Shown: one piece after another, positions 9,689 through 19,227 of the stretch
Position numbering within the stretch: position 1 is the stretch's first letter
Layout: each line of letters starts with the position of its first letter
From: Chitinophagaceae bacterium
GTDB taxonomy: Bacteria; Bacteroidota; Bacteroidia; Chitinophagales; UBA10324
Direction: 5' to 3'
Length of the DNA stretch: 64,000 bases
Assembly (NCBI GenBank): GCA_016717285.1
Contig: JADKFU010000005.1
Coordinates: 1,348,501 to 1,412,500, forward strand
Notes under the pieces: generated by a model
The model's database searches: none
Seen by the model: only the letters and a program-made list of their open reading frames with translations
Told to the model about the DNA's origin: nothing
Position numbers and translations under genes: made by a program

Positions 9689-10756
9689 ATGAGACCATCA
9701 ATGAAACCTTTTAAATTAATTGCGACCACATTATTTTTCAGCATGTTACTGGCAGTCGTCTTCACTTCCTGCAAAAAGGATGATCCTGCAGTAGTTACCG
9801 ACAAGACATGTCTTAATGCGAATATTACAGAAGCAGACGCTTTGTACAATTCAACTGTAGAAGGTACAAAACCCGGACAGTATGTAGTTGGATCAAAAAC
9901 AGCTTTCGGAACGGTGATTGATGCGGCAAAAGGAGTTCAGGCAGATGCAAACGCAACACAGGAAGCTATTACCAATGCATGCGCACAGTTGGAGGCAGGA
10001 ATTGCTACGTACCAATCGAATCTGATTACCGAAATTTCACCTGACAACCTCATCGGTTTCTGGAAATTCAATGGCAATCCGAACGATTCTTCGGGACATG
10101 GCAACAACGGAACCGTTAAAACCGGTCACGTTTATTATGGTGCAGGAACACCTTCTCTTACCACAGATCGTTTCGGTCGCGCAAATATGTGTTACCATTT
10201 TGACGGTGGCGGAAACATTGAAGTGCCTTACACTTCCGCGCTTAATCCACCACAAATGTCTATCAGCTTATGGTGTAACAAATCAGGCGTTGCAAGACTT
10301 ATCAATCCTGACACTTATACGCTGACGGCTTTAAACCGCTGGAACGGCTATAAACTTCAATATCAAAGCGCTAACAAAATATTCATGACTGTGAAGGCCG
10401 TGAATGGTGTTGATACAGCATACTATGATCGTGATGATGAAGTAGCAGTTTTAGACAATGATGTTTGGTACCATGTTGTAGTAACCTTTGGTGGCGGCAA
10501 TATGAATTTCTACATCAATGGCGACCTTGTTAAATCATGGACCAATACTCCCGGAAACGCTATCGGACTTGGTACACCAATAAATTTCACCATAGGACAG
10601 GATTTGCCGACAGACAAATACGAAACTGTTGACGGAGACTTCCAGGTTGCATGGGGTGGATTCTTTACCGGAAACATTGATGATGTGATGTTCTACAACA
10701 TCACATTGGATGGCCCTCAGGTAACTACTATTTACAACAATCAAAAGACGTTGTAA
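9689..10756 (+). CDS. LamG-domain surface lipoprotein with FIVAR-like helical domain
   Basis: A 355-residue lipoprotein (lipobox FTSC, Cys28). The residues after Cys, KKDDP, resemble the Lys/acidic lipoprotein export signal that sends Bacteroidota lipoproteins to the cell surface. Residues about 42-110 look like a FIVAR-type three-helix module (ITEADALYNSTVEGTKPGQY). Residues about 118-350 form a concanavalin-like LamG domain (LIGFWKFNGNPNDSSGHGNNG, NMNFYINGDLV, NIDDVMFYN). It sits 39 bases after SusD and is followed by a strong terminator. The position and domains suggest a surface glycan-binding protein that works with SusCD. No catalytic motif is seen. Confidence 0.85.
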   Translation: MRPSMKPFKLIATTLFFSMLLAVVFTSCKKDDPAVVTDKTCLNANITEADALYNSTVEGTKPGQYVVGSKTAFGTVIDAAKGVQADANATQEAITNACAQLEAGIATYQSNLITEISPDNLIGFWKFNGNPNDSSGHGNNGTVKTGHVYYGAGTPSLTTDRFGRANMCYHFDGGGNIEVPYTSALNPPQMSISLWCNKSGVARLINPDTYTLTALNRWNGYKLQYQSANKIFMTVKAVNGVDTAYYDRDDEVAVLDNDVWYHVVVTFGGGNMNFYINGDLVKSWTNTPGNAIGLGTPINFTIGQDLPTDKYETVDGDFQVAWGGFFTGNIDDVMFYNITLDGPQVTTIYNNQKTL

Positions 10757-10777
10757 TTTTTTCCTGATACCATTATG

Positions 10778-10813
10778 AACCCTGCAGTAGTTTCAAACTG
10801 CAGGGTTTTTTTC
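10778..10813 (+). terminator. Intrinsic terminator after the SusCD-LamG unit
   Basis: A perfect 10-bp stem, AACCCTGCAG pairing with CTGCAGGGTT, around a 10-base loop, is followed by a run of T. It is the clearest terminator in the window and separates the SusCD-LamG transcript from the ABC/GH130 genes. Confidence 0.85.
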
Positions 10814-10903
10814 TTCTCCAAATAAAAATGAAATTGATTCCGGTGTTTTTAAAATAGAAGTGCCTGATTTATTAACGGAGAACTTCCGGTTGAATAAATT
10901 CCT

Positions 10904-12214
10904 ATGCATTGTTCCATTCGTGCCTGCTTGTTATTGCTTGTTTTTTTTTCTTTGAACGCCTGTAGTTCTCAGGAAGAAAAGAAAAAGGAATTGCTTTTCT
11001 GGTGCTCCAATAATCCACGGGAAATTGCATTTGGAACACAATGGACAACAAGCTGGAATACGCTTCATGCTGAAAGTCCGGTTCACATTCAACCTGTTCC
11101 TGAAGGAAATTCAAGTGAAGAAGTGATACTTGCCGCTGTGGTAGGTAAAACAACACCTGACATCTATGCCAATATGTGGCAGGGAAATGTAGAAATGTAT
11201 GCACGTGCAGGTGCTTTGATTGCACTGGATACGCTGAACGGTTTTTGGGAATTTATGAATGAACGTTGTGACAGTGACGTGATAAAAGAAATTACCAGTT
11301 CAGACGGACATATCTACCAGGTTCCATGGAAAGTAAATCCCTTCCTTACAATTTATAACAAAGACCTGCTGCGTGAAAACGGAATTGATGAACTTCCGAG
11401 AACTTACAGCAGCTACCGCAACGCAGCTAAAGTTTATAAAAACAACAACGCAGCGAAAGGATTAACCGGACAATGGTTTGGTTATACCGAAGTAAAAGCA
11501 ATCTGGTACCAGCGACTTTTTAATTTTTACCCGCTCTATCTTGCAGCTTCAAATGGGGCACCATTAATTATAAACAACAAAGCAGCATTCAATAACAGAT
11601 ATGCAGTGGAGGTTTTTCGTTTTCTGCAAAGCTTGTATAGTGATGGCTATTTTTCCAGAGAAAACCTTGCGGCGGCAAGTGATCCTTTTGTTGCGGAGCA
11701 GATCGTTACAAAATGGACAGGTCCCTGGGAAATTTCTTATTTAAATAGTTTGCCAGACAGACATTTCGGTTTTGATTTTTATGAACCCATCGTTCCTGAC
11801 GATCATGAAGGTCCGGTTCATACCTATGCTGACCCAAAGAATATGGTAGTGTTCAATACCTGTACGCATCCGCAAATTGCATGGGACTTTATCGAGACCA
11901 TGGTGGATAAGGAAGGTGATCTGCAATTACTGGAGATAACCGGACAATTGCCACGGCGAAAGAACCTGCAAACTGATCCGTACTACAGCAATTACTTCAG
12001 CAAGAATCCAATGCTGATAACTTTCGCGAAGCAGTTGCCGTATTTAAAAGGAGTTGATAATTGTGAAGTGATTGTGGAAGTCCTCGACATCATTTCACAG
12101 GAATATGAAACCTGTGTAGTGTTTGGAAAAAAAACACCGGAACAGGCCATAGCAGATGCTGAAAGGGCGGTAAATGTTTTGTTAGGAGATAATGAAATTG
12201 CCGTTAAGAATTAG
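10904..12214 (+). CDS. Sugar ABC transporter substrate-binding lipoprotein (family 1)
   Basis: A 436-residue extracellular solute-binding protein of the MalE/UgpB type, which delivers a sugar to the permeases encoded at 13480 and 14430. The lipobox LNAC gives Cys20. Family traits: the early ELLFWCSNNPREI strand, PDIYANMWQGNVEMYARAGALIALD, YQVPWKVNPFLTIYNKDLLRENGIDELPRTY, and a hinge followed by KWTGPWEISYL. In Gram-negative bacteria this would sit in the periplasm anchored to a membrane. It starts 90 bases after the terminator, so it probably has its own promoter and begins the second transcript of the locus. Confidence 0.9.
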   Translation: MHCSIRACLLLLVFFSLNACSSQEEKKKELLFWCSNNPREIAFGTQWTTSWNTLHAESPVHIQPVPEGNSSEEVILAAVVGKTTPDIYANMWQGNVEMYARAGALIALDTLNGFWEFMNERCDSDVIKEITSSDGHIYQVPWKVNPFLTIYNKDLLRENGIDELPRTYSSYRNAAKVYKNNNAAKGLTGQWFGYTEVKAIWYQRLFNFYPLYLAASNGAPLIINNKAAFNNRYAVEVFRFLQSLYSDGYFSRENLAAASDPFVAEQIVTKWTGPWEISYLNSLPDRHFGFDFYEPIVPDDHEGPVHTYADPKNMVVFNTCTHPQIAWDFIETMVDKEGDLQLLEITGQLPRRKNLQTDPYYSNYFSKNPMLITFAKQLPYLKGVDNCEVIVEVLDIISQEYETCVVFGKKTPEQAIADAERAVNVLLGDNEIAVKN

Positions 12215-12300
12215 TTGATGAAGCGATTGTTACGTCAAGCTTATAGTCAATGGACGCAACCATTTTTGTTTCAACATTCAGGGACCGAATAAACAATCTA

Positions 12301-12350
12301 AACCCTTCAAACCCTTCAAACATTTCAAACTTTCAAACCTTCAAATTTTT
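12301..12350. repeat. Low-complexity CTTCAAAC tract
   Basis: Tandem variants of AACCCTTCAAAC and ATTTCAAACTTTCAAAC fill the end of the intergenic space directly before the oxidoreductase start. It resembles the other word-like low-complexity tracts seen between genes in this window. Confidence 0.7.
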
Positions 12351-12352
12351 CC

Positions 12353-13477
12353 TTGCCTGATAAAGCATTACATATCGGAATCGTTGGCGCAGGCGGCTTC
12401 GCACATTTTGCTGCTGTAGCATTTTTGAATGTGCCAGGCATTAGCATTGTGGCTGTTTCAGACACTAATGAAAGTGCTGCAAATGAATTCGGAACAAAAT
12501 TTAATGCATCGGTTTATGCTGATTATGCATTGTTTCTGAAAGACAGCAGGATTGAACTCATTTATATTGCAACGCCACCTTATCTGCATTTTCAGCAATC
12601 GAAACTTGCATTGATGGCTGGTAAGCATGTGATCTGCGAGAAGCCTGCAGCATTGCATGCTGAACAAGCAGAAGAACTGGCAGTTTTAGCAGCGCAGTTA
12701 CAACTGCTGTATGTAGTGAACCTCATGCAACGCTACAATCCTTTATTTGAAACAGTGAAAATGATTTGTGACAAAAAAATGCTTGGAAATTTTCTCCATG
12801 GTTTTTTTGAAAACTATGCAAGCGATGAAAACCTGGGTCCAAAGCATTGGTTTTGGGACGAAGAAAAAAGTGGAGGTATATTTATAGAACATGCTGTTCA
12901 TTTCTTCGATCTGTTTGAAGGTTGGTTGGATGAAGGAAAAGTAGTGAATGCAATAGCACTGCAGCGACCTGGTGTAGGTAAAAAGATAACCGATCGCGTG
13001 CAGGCCACTGTTCTTTACCAGGATGGAATCGTTAATTTTTATCATGGCTTCGATCAACCTAAAATACTGGACCGGCAGGAGATGCGGTTGCAGTTTGAGC
13101 GGGGAGAGATTACCTTGTATGGATGGATCCCGGTGAAGATCAAATTGCACGGATTGTTGCTCCATCATCACCTTGAAATTCTTCAAAACCAATTGGAAGG
13201 TGCAAAGATCGAGCAGCAGGATGCTGATTATCCGGAAGTGCAATTGACCCGTGGCAGATTTCAGGAGGTTTTGTTTGATCATCATGTTACTATTCATTAT
13301 GGAAATGAAATGGAAAAGCAGGACCGTTACCGGCAAATGCTAACGGCAATGATTACGGATCAATGGAAGTGGATCGTAAATAAAAATCATGTACGTGTAA
13401 TTGCTGAACGGAATGCACTACAATCATTGAAAATGGCGGAGACTGCACAACGATTGTCTAAAGAAACAAAGAACTGA
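12353..13477 (+). CDS. Gfo/Idh/MocA family oxidoreductase
   Basis: A 374-residue NAD(P)-dependent sugar oxidoreductase. The N-terminal Rossmann fold starts with HIGIVGAGGFAHFA; the family catalytic Lys lies in VICEKPAA; the second domain shows GGIFIEHAVHFFDL, the usual His region. The start is a TTG at 12353, because no ATG lies in frame upstream after the low-complexity tract and the Rossmann strand begins six residues in. It ends 2 bases before the first permease, so it belongs to the ABC/GH130 operon. It might oxidise or epimerise an imported sugar, or cleave a glycoside by the oxidation-elimination chemistry some family members use; the substrate is unknown. Confidence 0.88.
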   Translation: MPDKALHIGIVGAGGFAHFAAVAFLNVPGISIVAVSDTNESAANEFGTKFNASVYADYALFLKDSRIELIYIATPPYLHFQQSKLALMAGKHVICEKPAALHAEQAEELAVLAAQLQLLYVVNLMQRYNPLFETVKMICDKKMLGNFLHGFFENYASDENLGPKHWFWDEEKSGGIFIEHAVHFFDLFEGWLDEGKVVNAIALQRPGVGKKITDRVQATVLYQDGIVNFYHGFDQPKILDRQEMRLQFERGEITLYGWIPVKIKLHGLLLHHHLEILQNQLEGAKIEQQDADYPEVQLTRGRFQEVLFDHHVTIHYGNEMEKQDRYRQMLTAMITDQWKWIVNKNHVRVIAERNALQSLKMAETAQRLSKETKN

Positions 13478-13479
13478 AC

Positions 13480-14385
13480 ATGTCGGAAGAATCAGTCACC
13501 ATCAAAAAAAGCAGGAGACAGTTTTCGGTTTCGCGAAAAAAGTTGCTTCCGTATCTGCTCGTGTCGCCTTATATACTCAACGTTATTGTCTTTGTATTCT
13601 TTCCTGTTTTCTTCTGCTTCTTCCTCACGTTCAATAAATGGAACATCATTGGCCCGATGCATTTTATCGGTATTGATAATTATGTGCGGTTATTCAATGA
13701 CCGTTTATTCTGGAAAGCAATTGGCAACACTTTGAAATTTTTATTGCTGCACATTCCTTTGCAACTCATTGTTTCCCTTTTTCTCGCTTACCTGCTCAAC
13801 CAACAAATCAAAGCAATTGCATTTTTCAGGGCTTCTTTCTTTATGCCGGTGATTGTTTCCGGTGTTGTAATTACCATATTGTGGCAACAATTATTGGGTT
13901 ATGATTCAGGATTGATCAATAGGTTGATTACCGATATCGGGCTCCCCAAAGTTGGGTGGTTGGTGAATCCTGATGTGGCCATTTATTCCATTGCTATTAT
14001 GGCTACGTGGAAGAATGTTGGATTGTATGTGATCCTTTTTCTGGTGGGATTACAAACGGTTCCGCCGCAATATTATGAAGCTGCGAAGCTGGAAGGCGCC
14101 AACCGCTGGCAGCAATTTTATCATATCACGTTGCCGATGATCAATCCGACCATTTTTATGGTGGTAATATTATCAACGATAGGAGGATTTTCACTTTTCA
14201 TCGAGCCATACGTCATGACCGGTGGCGGACCCATGAATCAAACATTGTCAGCGGTTCTTTACATCTACAAGCAGGCGTTTCAATTTTATAACATGGGTTA
14301 TTCTTCAACACTTGGTTTTTTCTATGCTATTATGATAATGACTGTGGTAGTGTTGCAGAAGAAATACATTGAGAGGGAAGATTAA
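13480..14385 (+). CDS. Sugar ABC transporter permease, MalF/UgpA type
   Basis: A 301-residue inner membrane permease with six predicted membrane segments. The cytoplasmic EAA loop that contacts the ATPase reads YYEAAKLEGANRWQQFYHIT. The first segment (LLVSPYILNVIVFVFFPVFF) and the periplasmic loop FIGIDNYVRLFNDRLFW are typical of carbohydrate uptake family 1. It pairs with the permease at 14430, the binding protein at 10904 and the ATPase at 19228. Confidence 0.94.
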   Translation: MSEESVTIKKSRRQFSVSRKKLLPYLLVSPYILNVIVFVFFPVFFCFFLTFNKWNIIGPMHFIGIDNYVRLFNDRLFWKAIGNTLKFLLLHIPLQLIVSLFLAYLLNQQIKAIAFFRASFFMPVIVSGVVITILWQQLLGYDSGLINRLITDIGLPKVGWLVNPDVAIYSIAIMATWKNVGLYVILFLVGLQTVPPQYYEAAKLEGANRWQQFYHITLPMINPTIFMVVILSTIGGFSLFIEPYVMTGGGPMNQTLSAVLYIYKQAFQFYNMGYSSTLGFFYAIMIMTVVVLQKKYIERED

Positions 14386-14429
14386 AAAATCAGCGCATAT
14401 GAATTGGAAGAATAAACAACAATCAAACG

Positions 14430-15260
14430 GTGATGCAAAAGAATAAATCCATTGGGACTTTTCTCCTGTATGCTGCTTTGGGAATAGCCGCTCTTACTTT
14501 TATTTATCCTTTTATCTGGATGATTGGAGCTTCCTTTTCGCCTGAGAGTGAAATCGGCAAACTGAGTTTCTTGCCCACAAAACCAACCTGGTCAAACTTC
14601 ATCACTATGATGAGCAAGATTCCAATTGAACGTTCCCTGTTCAACAGTCTGCTGATTGCGGTAATTACAACAGGTATCGTGCTGGTGACAGGTTCAATGG
14701 TTGGTTATGCACTTGCTAAATTGAAATTCAAAGGTCGTCAGTTGATCTTTTACGTGATTGTATTCACCATGTCGCTGCCGTTTCAAATCACACTCATTCC
14801 GAATTATATCACAATGGTGAATCTCCGGTTGGTTGACACGTATGCTGCATTGATCATTCCGTTCGGCGTAAGCGCTTTCGCGATTTTAATGTTCAGGCAG
14901 GCCTTCCAGGGATTACCGCAGGCTTTGATTGACGCGGCAAGGCTGGATGGTTGTAATGAATTGCAGATCATCTTCCGTATCCTGTGGCCCAATATCAAAC
15001 CAACATTGGTGACGGTTGCCATCCTCACTTTCATTGGTTCCTGGAATGAAGTACTGTGGCCATTGATTGTGATTCGCAATGAGCAACTAATGACCATGCC
15101 ACAATTAGTAACCTTGTTCGCGGTGGGAGGTAGAGCCGACTCGCAATTGGGCGTGAAAATTTCCGCAGCGGTCTTGCTTGCATTACCTGTAATGATTGCC
15201 TTCCTGTTTTTTCAAAAACATTTCATACAAAGCATGGCCTCAACCGGCATGAAAGATTAA
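14430..15260 (+). CDS. Sugar ABC transporter permease, MalG/UgpE type
   Basis: A 276-residue second permease of the same importer. The EAA loop reads LIDAARLDGCNELQIIFRIL. Other family features are FIYPFIWMIGASFSPESEI at the N-terminus and the C-terminal sequence IQSMASTGMKD, close to the usual GAVKG/GMKG ending. It lies 44 bases after the MalF-like gene and 21 before the first GH130 gene. Confidence 0.94.
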   Translation: MMQKNKSIGTFLLYAALGIAALTFIYPFIWMIGASFSPESEIGKLSFLPTKPTWSNFITMMSKIPIERSLFNSLLIAVITTGIVLVTGSMVGYALAKLKFKGRQLIFYVIVFTMSLPFQITLIPNYITMVNLRLVDTYAALIIPFGVSAFAILMFRQAFQGLPQALIDAARLDGCNELQIIFRILWPNIKPTLVTVAILTFIGSWNEVLWPLIVIRNEQLMTMPQLVTLFAVGGRADSQLGVKISAAVLLALPVMIAFLFFQKHFIQSMASTGMKD

Positions 15261-15281
15261 TTAAAAAGACTTTGATCAGCT

Positions 15282-16709
15282 ATGAAGATTACAAAGAGTC
15301 CTGTACAATTGTTTGCGTCACCAAAGGCAGTCATTCTCCAGTATTTGAGTCTGCCGGGAAGTGAGCGTATTCACCATGTGATCAATCGGCTGGAAAAGTT
15401 TTCTGAAGAGGAAGTGAATGGATTGCTTTTAAAAGTTGCGGCTGATTTTTCATCACGTCACAGAAACATTAATGAAATATTTAAGCAGCATTTCGACCGG
15501 ACGGAAAAACAATTTGGAAAAAGCCTGGATCATTTTTCAGCAAATAGAAAATTGTTACTGGGTTCTTTTTTTACGAAGGAATATTCCATTCAGGCGGCTG
15601 CACTCTTCAACCCTTCTATCGTTGCTCATCCTGATCAATCGCAGTTAAGCAAAGGGCAACAACGTTTTGTGATGAGTCTGCGGGCCACCGGTGAAGGCCA
15701 TATTTCTTCCATTGCTTTTAAGAGCGGTATTGTTGATGAAAATGGAAATGTAGTTCTTGATAATCCGGCTTTATTCGCCACCCGTTTGGAGAAGAATGCA
15801 GATGCGTTATACAGCAAAGCCTTTGTGTTGAAATGTGCAGGGGCATTTCCTGAATTTAAAAGCAGTGTTCTTGAAATGCTACCAGAACAATTTACTGCAG
15901 CAGTGGCGATGGAAGTATTATCCAGCATAGCAGCGAAGGATTTAGCGGTAGAAAACAGTATATCAATTATTGAAAATATACTGGATAGCAATTATGAACT
16001 GCATTCATCTGCAGCATTACCATTGAATGAAAAAGTAATTTTCCCAGGTGGGAAGGCCGAAAGCATGGGCATGGAAGATGTGCGGTTTGTGAAATTTACA
16101 GACAATGATGAAACCACCTATTATGGAACGTATACTGCTTACAACGGTCACAGGATTCAGACGCAAATGATCCAAACCAAAGACTTTGACATTTTCCAAA
16201 TAAGAAAATTATATGGTGATGCAATTAGTGATAAAGGAATGGCTTTGTTTCCTGAAAAGATAAACGGCAAATACGTGATGATCTCCAGGCAAGGTGGTGA
16301 AGTAATGAACATCATGTATACTGATGACTTATACAGATGGGATGAGTACAGATTGTTGCTGGAACCTCGTTTCCACTGGGAAATAGTACAGTCAGGTAAT
16401 TGCGGCTCACCTGTAAAAACAAGTGAGGGATGGTTATTGCTTACGCATGGTGTTGGTGCTTTGAGAACGTATGTAATAGGTGCAATACTTCTTGACCTGT
16501 ACGATCCTTCCATTGTAATCAAGAGATTATACGAGCCATTGCTGATCGCTGATGAAGCAGAACGTGAAGGCTATGTTCCAAATGTGGTGTACACCTGTGG
16601 ATTGATGTTACATGGCAGCAAGCTGATTATTCCCTATGCAGTATCTGATGCAGCAACTGCATTCGTAACAATTGAATTGAATGAATTGCTGAATGAGATG
16701 AAACCTTAA
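15282..16709 (+). CDS. Glycoside hydrolase family 130 protein (long form)
   Basis: A 475-residue protein of the five-bladed propeller family GH130, which acts on beta-mannosides, mostly by phosphorolysis. Visible motifs: FNPSIVAHPD (family NPS turn), GMEDVRFV with the likely catalytic Asp266, and GNCGSPVKTSEGWLLLTHGVG with YVPNVVYTCG near the end. The N-terminal 100 residues are helical, an extension absent from the second GH130 gene in this locus. There is no signal peptide, so it should act in the cytoplasm on imported sugar. It resembles the GH130 branch that ends GNCGSP rather than the canonical G-x-PP type. Phosphorylase versus hydrolase cannot be settled by eye. Confidence 0.85.
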   Translation: MKITKSPVQLFASPKAVILQYLSLPGSERIHHVINRLEKFSEEEVNGLLLKVAADFSSRHRNINEIFKQHFDRTEKQFGKSLDHFSANRKLLLGSFFTKEYSIQAAALFNPSIVAHPDQSQLSKGQQRFVMSLRATGEGHISSIAFKSGIVDENGNVVLDNPALFATRLEKNADALYSKAFVLKCAGAFPEFKSSVLEMLPEQFTAAVAMEVLSSIAAKDLAVENSISIIENILDSNYELHSSAALPLNEKVIFPGGKAESMGMEDVRFVKFTDNDETTYYGTYTAYNGHRIQTQMIQTKDFDIFQIRKLYGDAISDKGMALFPEKINGKYVMISRQGGEVMNIMYTDDLYRWDEYRLLLEPRFHWEIVQSGNCGSPVKTSEGWLLLTHGVGALRTYVIGAILLDLYDPSIVIKRLYEPLLIADEAEREGYVPNVVYTCGLMLHGSKLIIPYAVSDAATAFVTIELNELLNEMKP

Positions 16710-16719
16710 AATTCCAACT

Positions 16720-18027
16720 ATGAACATAAAGATGCGTTACGTTTTTTATTTCCTGCTGATCAACCTCATTGCCGCAGCATGTGATAAACCCGGCGAAGGT
16801 GAGCCGCCTCCAACTGTAAATACTGCATTGGTCAATCTGAACCACCTTAATTATTTGTATACTCCCGTTACTTTTTCAACAGGCGTTAATGCTGCTGGTA
16901 TTTATATTTATGCCGAAGCTCCGGACTACCATCCGGTTGAAGCTGCAGGAGAGGGGTTTACCTGCGTTGATGATGTTGCAAGAGCAGTGCAGGTTTATGT
17001 TCGAAGCGAAAAATTCGCTACAGATACAGCACTTCAAAACAAAGCCATTCATTTATTACATTTCATTTTAGAAATGCAATCCGACAATGGATACTTCTAT
17101 AATTTTTTGTTTACGAGTGGACTGATTAACAAATTTGGTGCTACCAGTTCCAACGGTGAAAACTGGTGGTCGTGGAGAGCGCTTGTTGCACTTACTGAAT
17201 GTGCTCCATTGATTCAAAATATTGATGTGCAGCTCTATAACGAGATGAATACTTCAATTAGCAAGCTGGTAGCACAGATAAAAGCTGACATGGTAAATCT
17301 TCCTGAAACAACAAAGCTTGTGAATGGAATTACTGTCCCTGAATGGTTGCCGTCGGGAAGTGCAACAGATCAATCGGCATTGTTGATTTTAGGCCTGATA
17401 ATGTATTCGAAAACAAACGGAGATCAGGTCATCACTGATTACATAAAAAAGCTGGCGGATGGAATTGTGCTGATGCAGGCAGGAGATGCCACGCACTATC
17501 CGTATGGAAGTTTTTTAAGCTGGGAAAATACATGGCATGCTTATGCGAATGTGCAAGCGTATGCTTTGCTGAAGGCAGGTGCTTTTTTGAATGATGCACA
17601 ATACACTGACAAGGCCTTGATGGAAGTAGATAATTTTTATCCCTGGATTTTGCAGAATGGTTATCAATCAACTGCTGTGCTTGCTAAAAACGGAGAAGTG
17701 TATCAGAAGCTCAGTGGTGCTGCCTATGAACAAATTGCATATGGTGTTACACCAATGGTTTTCGCAGCGGTTGAAGCATATAACATTACAGGGTTGGACA
17801 AGTATGCCGATATTGCAGGGCACCTGGCCGCATGGTTTGCCGGAGCAAATAATGAGAATGCCAACATGTATGATGTTGCAACCGGCAGGGGTTACGATGG
17901 AATTTCAGCACCGGGAAGTGTAAATTATAACTCGGGCGCAGAATCAACCATTGAAGCCTTGTTTACCATGCAACAGGTGGAAAATCATCCTGCAGTAAAA
18001 GCAGCTTTTGAAAAGTATAAGAAGTAG
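16720..18027 (+). CDS. Putative all-alpha (alpha/alpha barrel-like) lipoprotein
   Basis: A 435-residue lipoprotein (LIAAAC, Cys21) without a recognised family name. Helix-rich repeats with GEGFTCVDDVARAVQVYVR at about residues 77-95, NWWSWRALVALTECAPL, SATDQSALLILGL and a late NSGAESTIEALFTMQQ suggest an (alpha/alpha)6 toroid like many glycoside hydrolases and lyases. A similar acidic DDNARA motif occurs in helical domains found with GH130 proteins in other bacteria (recalled, not checked). It sits between the two GH130 genes, 10 bases after one and 34 before the other, so it probably trims the same glycan in the periplasm. The paired Asp84-Asp85 are candidates for catalysis. Function is inferred. 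Confidence 0.65.
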   Translation: MNIKMRYVFYFLLINLIAAACDKPGEGEPPPTVNTALVNLNHLNYLYTPVTFSTGVNAAGIYIYAEAPDYHPVEAAGEGFTCVDDVARAVQVYVRSEKFATDTALQNKAIHLLHFILEMQSDNGYFYNFLFTSGLINKFGATSSNGENWWSWRALVALTECAPLIQNIDVQLYNEMNTSISKLVAQIKADMVNLPETTKLVNGITVPEWLPSGSATDQSALLILGLIMYSKTNGDQVITDYIKKLADGIVLMQAGDATHYPYGSFLSWENTWHAYANVQAYALLKAGAFLNDAQYTDKALMEVDNFYPWILQNGYQSTAVLAKNGEVYQKLSGAAYEQIAYGVTPMVFAAVEAYNITGLDKYADIAGHLAAWFAGANNENANMYDVATGRGYDGISAPGSVNYNSGAESTIEALFTMQQVENHPAVKAAFEKYKK

Positions 18028-18061
18028 TCACTGATTGATTTCGGATAAGAAAATGTAAACG

Positions 18062-19213
18062 ATGCAACAGAATCAGCATGCACATATAAAATCAGATCGC
18101 TTGATATTCAAGCCGGATGATGTTGATCTGTCTCGTTCACCGCTTCGAAACGGATTGAAAGAAAAAACATTTGTGCTGGGTGCTTTTAATCCTGGTTTGT
18201 GTCGTTTATCCAATGGGAATCTGCTGATGATGGTGAGAATTGCAGAAGCACTTACAGATCCTGTTGTAAATGACAAAGCGCATTGTATTCGTTGGGAGGC
18301 TTCAGGAAATTATACGACAGACAGTTGGCCATTGCAGGACGTTGTGCGGGTTGATCCGCGTAAGTTCAGCATTAAGGCATATGGATTTCCGGTGTATGCG
18401 TTGACTTCATTATCGTGGCTTTTGCCGGTTGAATTAAATGCCGATGGCAGCAGGGTTGAAATGATTCACTACGATAAAATTATCGCGCCTGAATTTGCAA
18501 GCCAGGAATATGGCATAGAAGATCCGAGAATTTCATTGATTGATGGGCGATATTACATGACCGTCTGCTGTGTAAGCAGTGAACGGCATTCAACAATGTT
18601 ATATGCATCGGAAGATGGATTAAATTACAACTGCATGGGCGTTGTGCTCGACCATCAGAATAAAGACATGCTTTTATTTGAAGGAACTATCGGCAAAAAA
18701 TATTTTGCCTTGACCCGTCCTATGGGTGAATGTTATTTTGCTTCATCGCCGGGTTCGCTGTATCATCCCGGCGCTGCCATACACATGGCCACTTCGCCGG
18801 ATCTTTTGCATTGGAAACCAATGAATCAGCCATTCATCCGCGCAAGGCGCGCTTCTTTGTCTAACGAAAAAATTGGAGGAGGTACACCACCTATTCTTAC
18901 CAAAGATGGCTGGTTGATCCTGTACCATGGCGTGCAACAGAGTGGTGGCGCAGTAGGAGTATATAGAACATTTTGGGCATTGATGGATCGTAATGATCCT
19001 TTAAAAGTTCTTAGGCTTGAAGACATAACACCATTGCTGGAGGCAAATGAAAACCTGACCATTGATATTCAACACCAGGCGTATTTACAGCATGTTGTTT
19101 TTACAACCGGCATTGTCGCACATGGTAATGATTATATTATTGTTTCTGGTGAATTGGATCTTGCCTGTCGCATTACCCATATTTTAAAAGAATATTTTTC
19201 GCTTGAGCAGTAA
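18062..19213 (+). CDS. Glycoside hydrolase family 130 protein (canonical form)
   Basis: A 383-residue second GH130 enzyme. Motifs follow the classical family: FNPGLCRLSNGNLLMMVRI, YGIEDPRISLIDGRYYMT with the likely catalytic Asp154, GGGTPPILTKDGWLILYHGV, and a C-terminal VVFTTGIVAHGNDYIIVSG. No signal peptide is seen, so it should act in the cytoplasm. The expected chemistry is phosphorolysis of a beta-mannoside to mannose 1-phosphate. It differs clearly from the GH130 protein at 15282 (shorter N-terminus, G-x-PP signature), so the pair probably act on different linkages or chain lengths. It lies 14 bases before the MalK-like gene. Confidence 0.9.
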   Translation: MQQNQHAHIKSDRLIFKPDDVDLSRSPLRNGLKEKTFVLGAFNPGLCRLSNGNLLMMVRIAEALTDPVVNDKAHCIRWEASGNYTTDSWPLQDVVRVDPRKFSIKAYGFPVYALTSLSWLLPVELNADGSRVEMIHYDKIIAPEFASQEYGIEDPRISLIDGRYYMTVCCVSSERHSTMLYASEDGLNYNCMGVVLDHQNKDMLLFEGTIGKKYFALTRPMGECYFASSPGSLYHPGAAIHMATSPDLLHWKPMNQPFIRARRASLSNEKIGGGTPPILTKDGWLILYHGVQQSGGAVGVYRTFWALMDRNDPLKVLRLEDITPLLEANENLTIDIQHQAYLQHVVFTTGIVAHGNDYIIVSGELDLACRITHILKEYFSLEQ

Positions 19214-19227
19214 CTAAATCAGAGATC

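Noticed and set aside
12743..13336. 197-codon ORF antisense to the oxidoreductase gene
   Set aside because: The sense frame encodes a clear Gfo/Idh/MocA protein; the antisense frame shows no domain.
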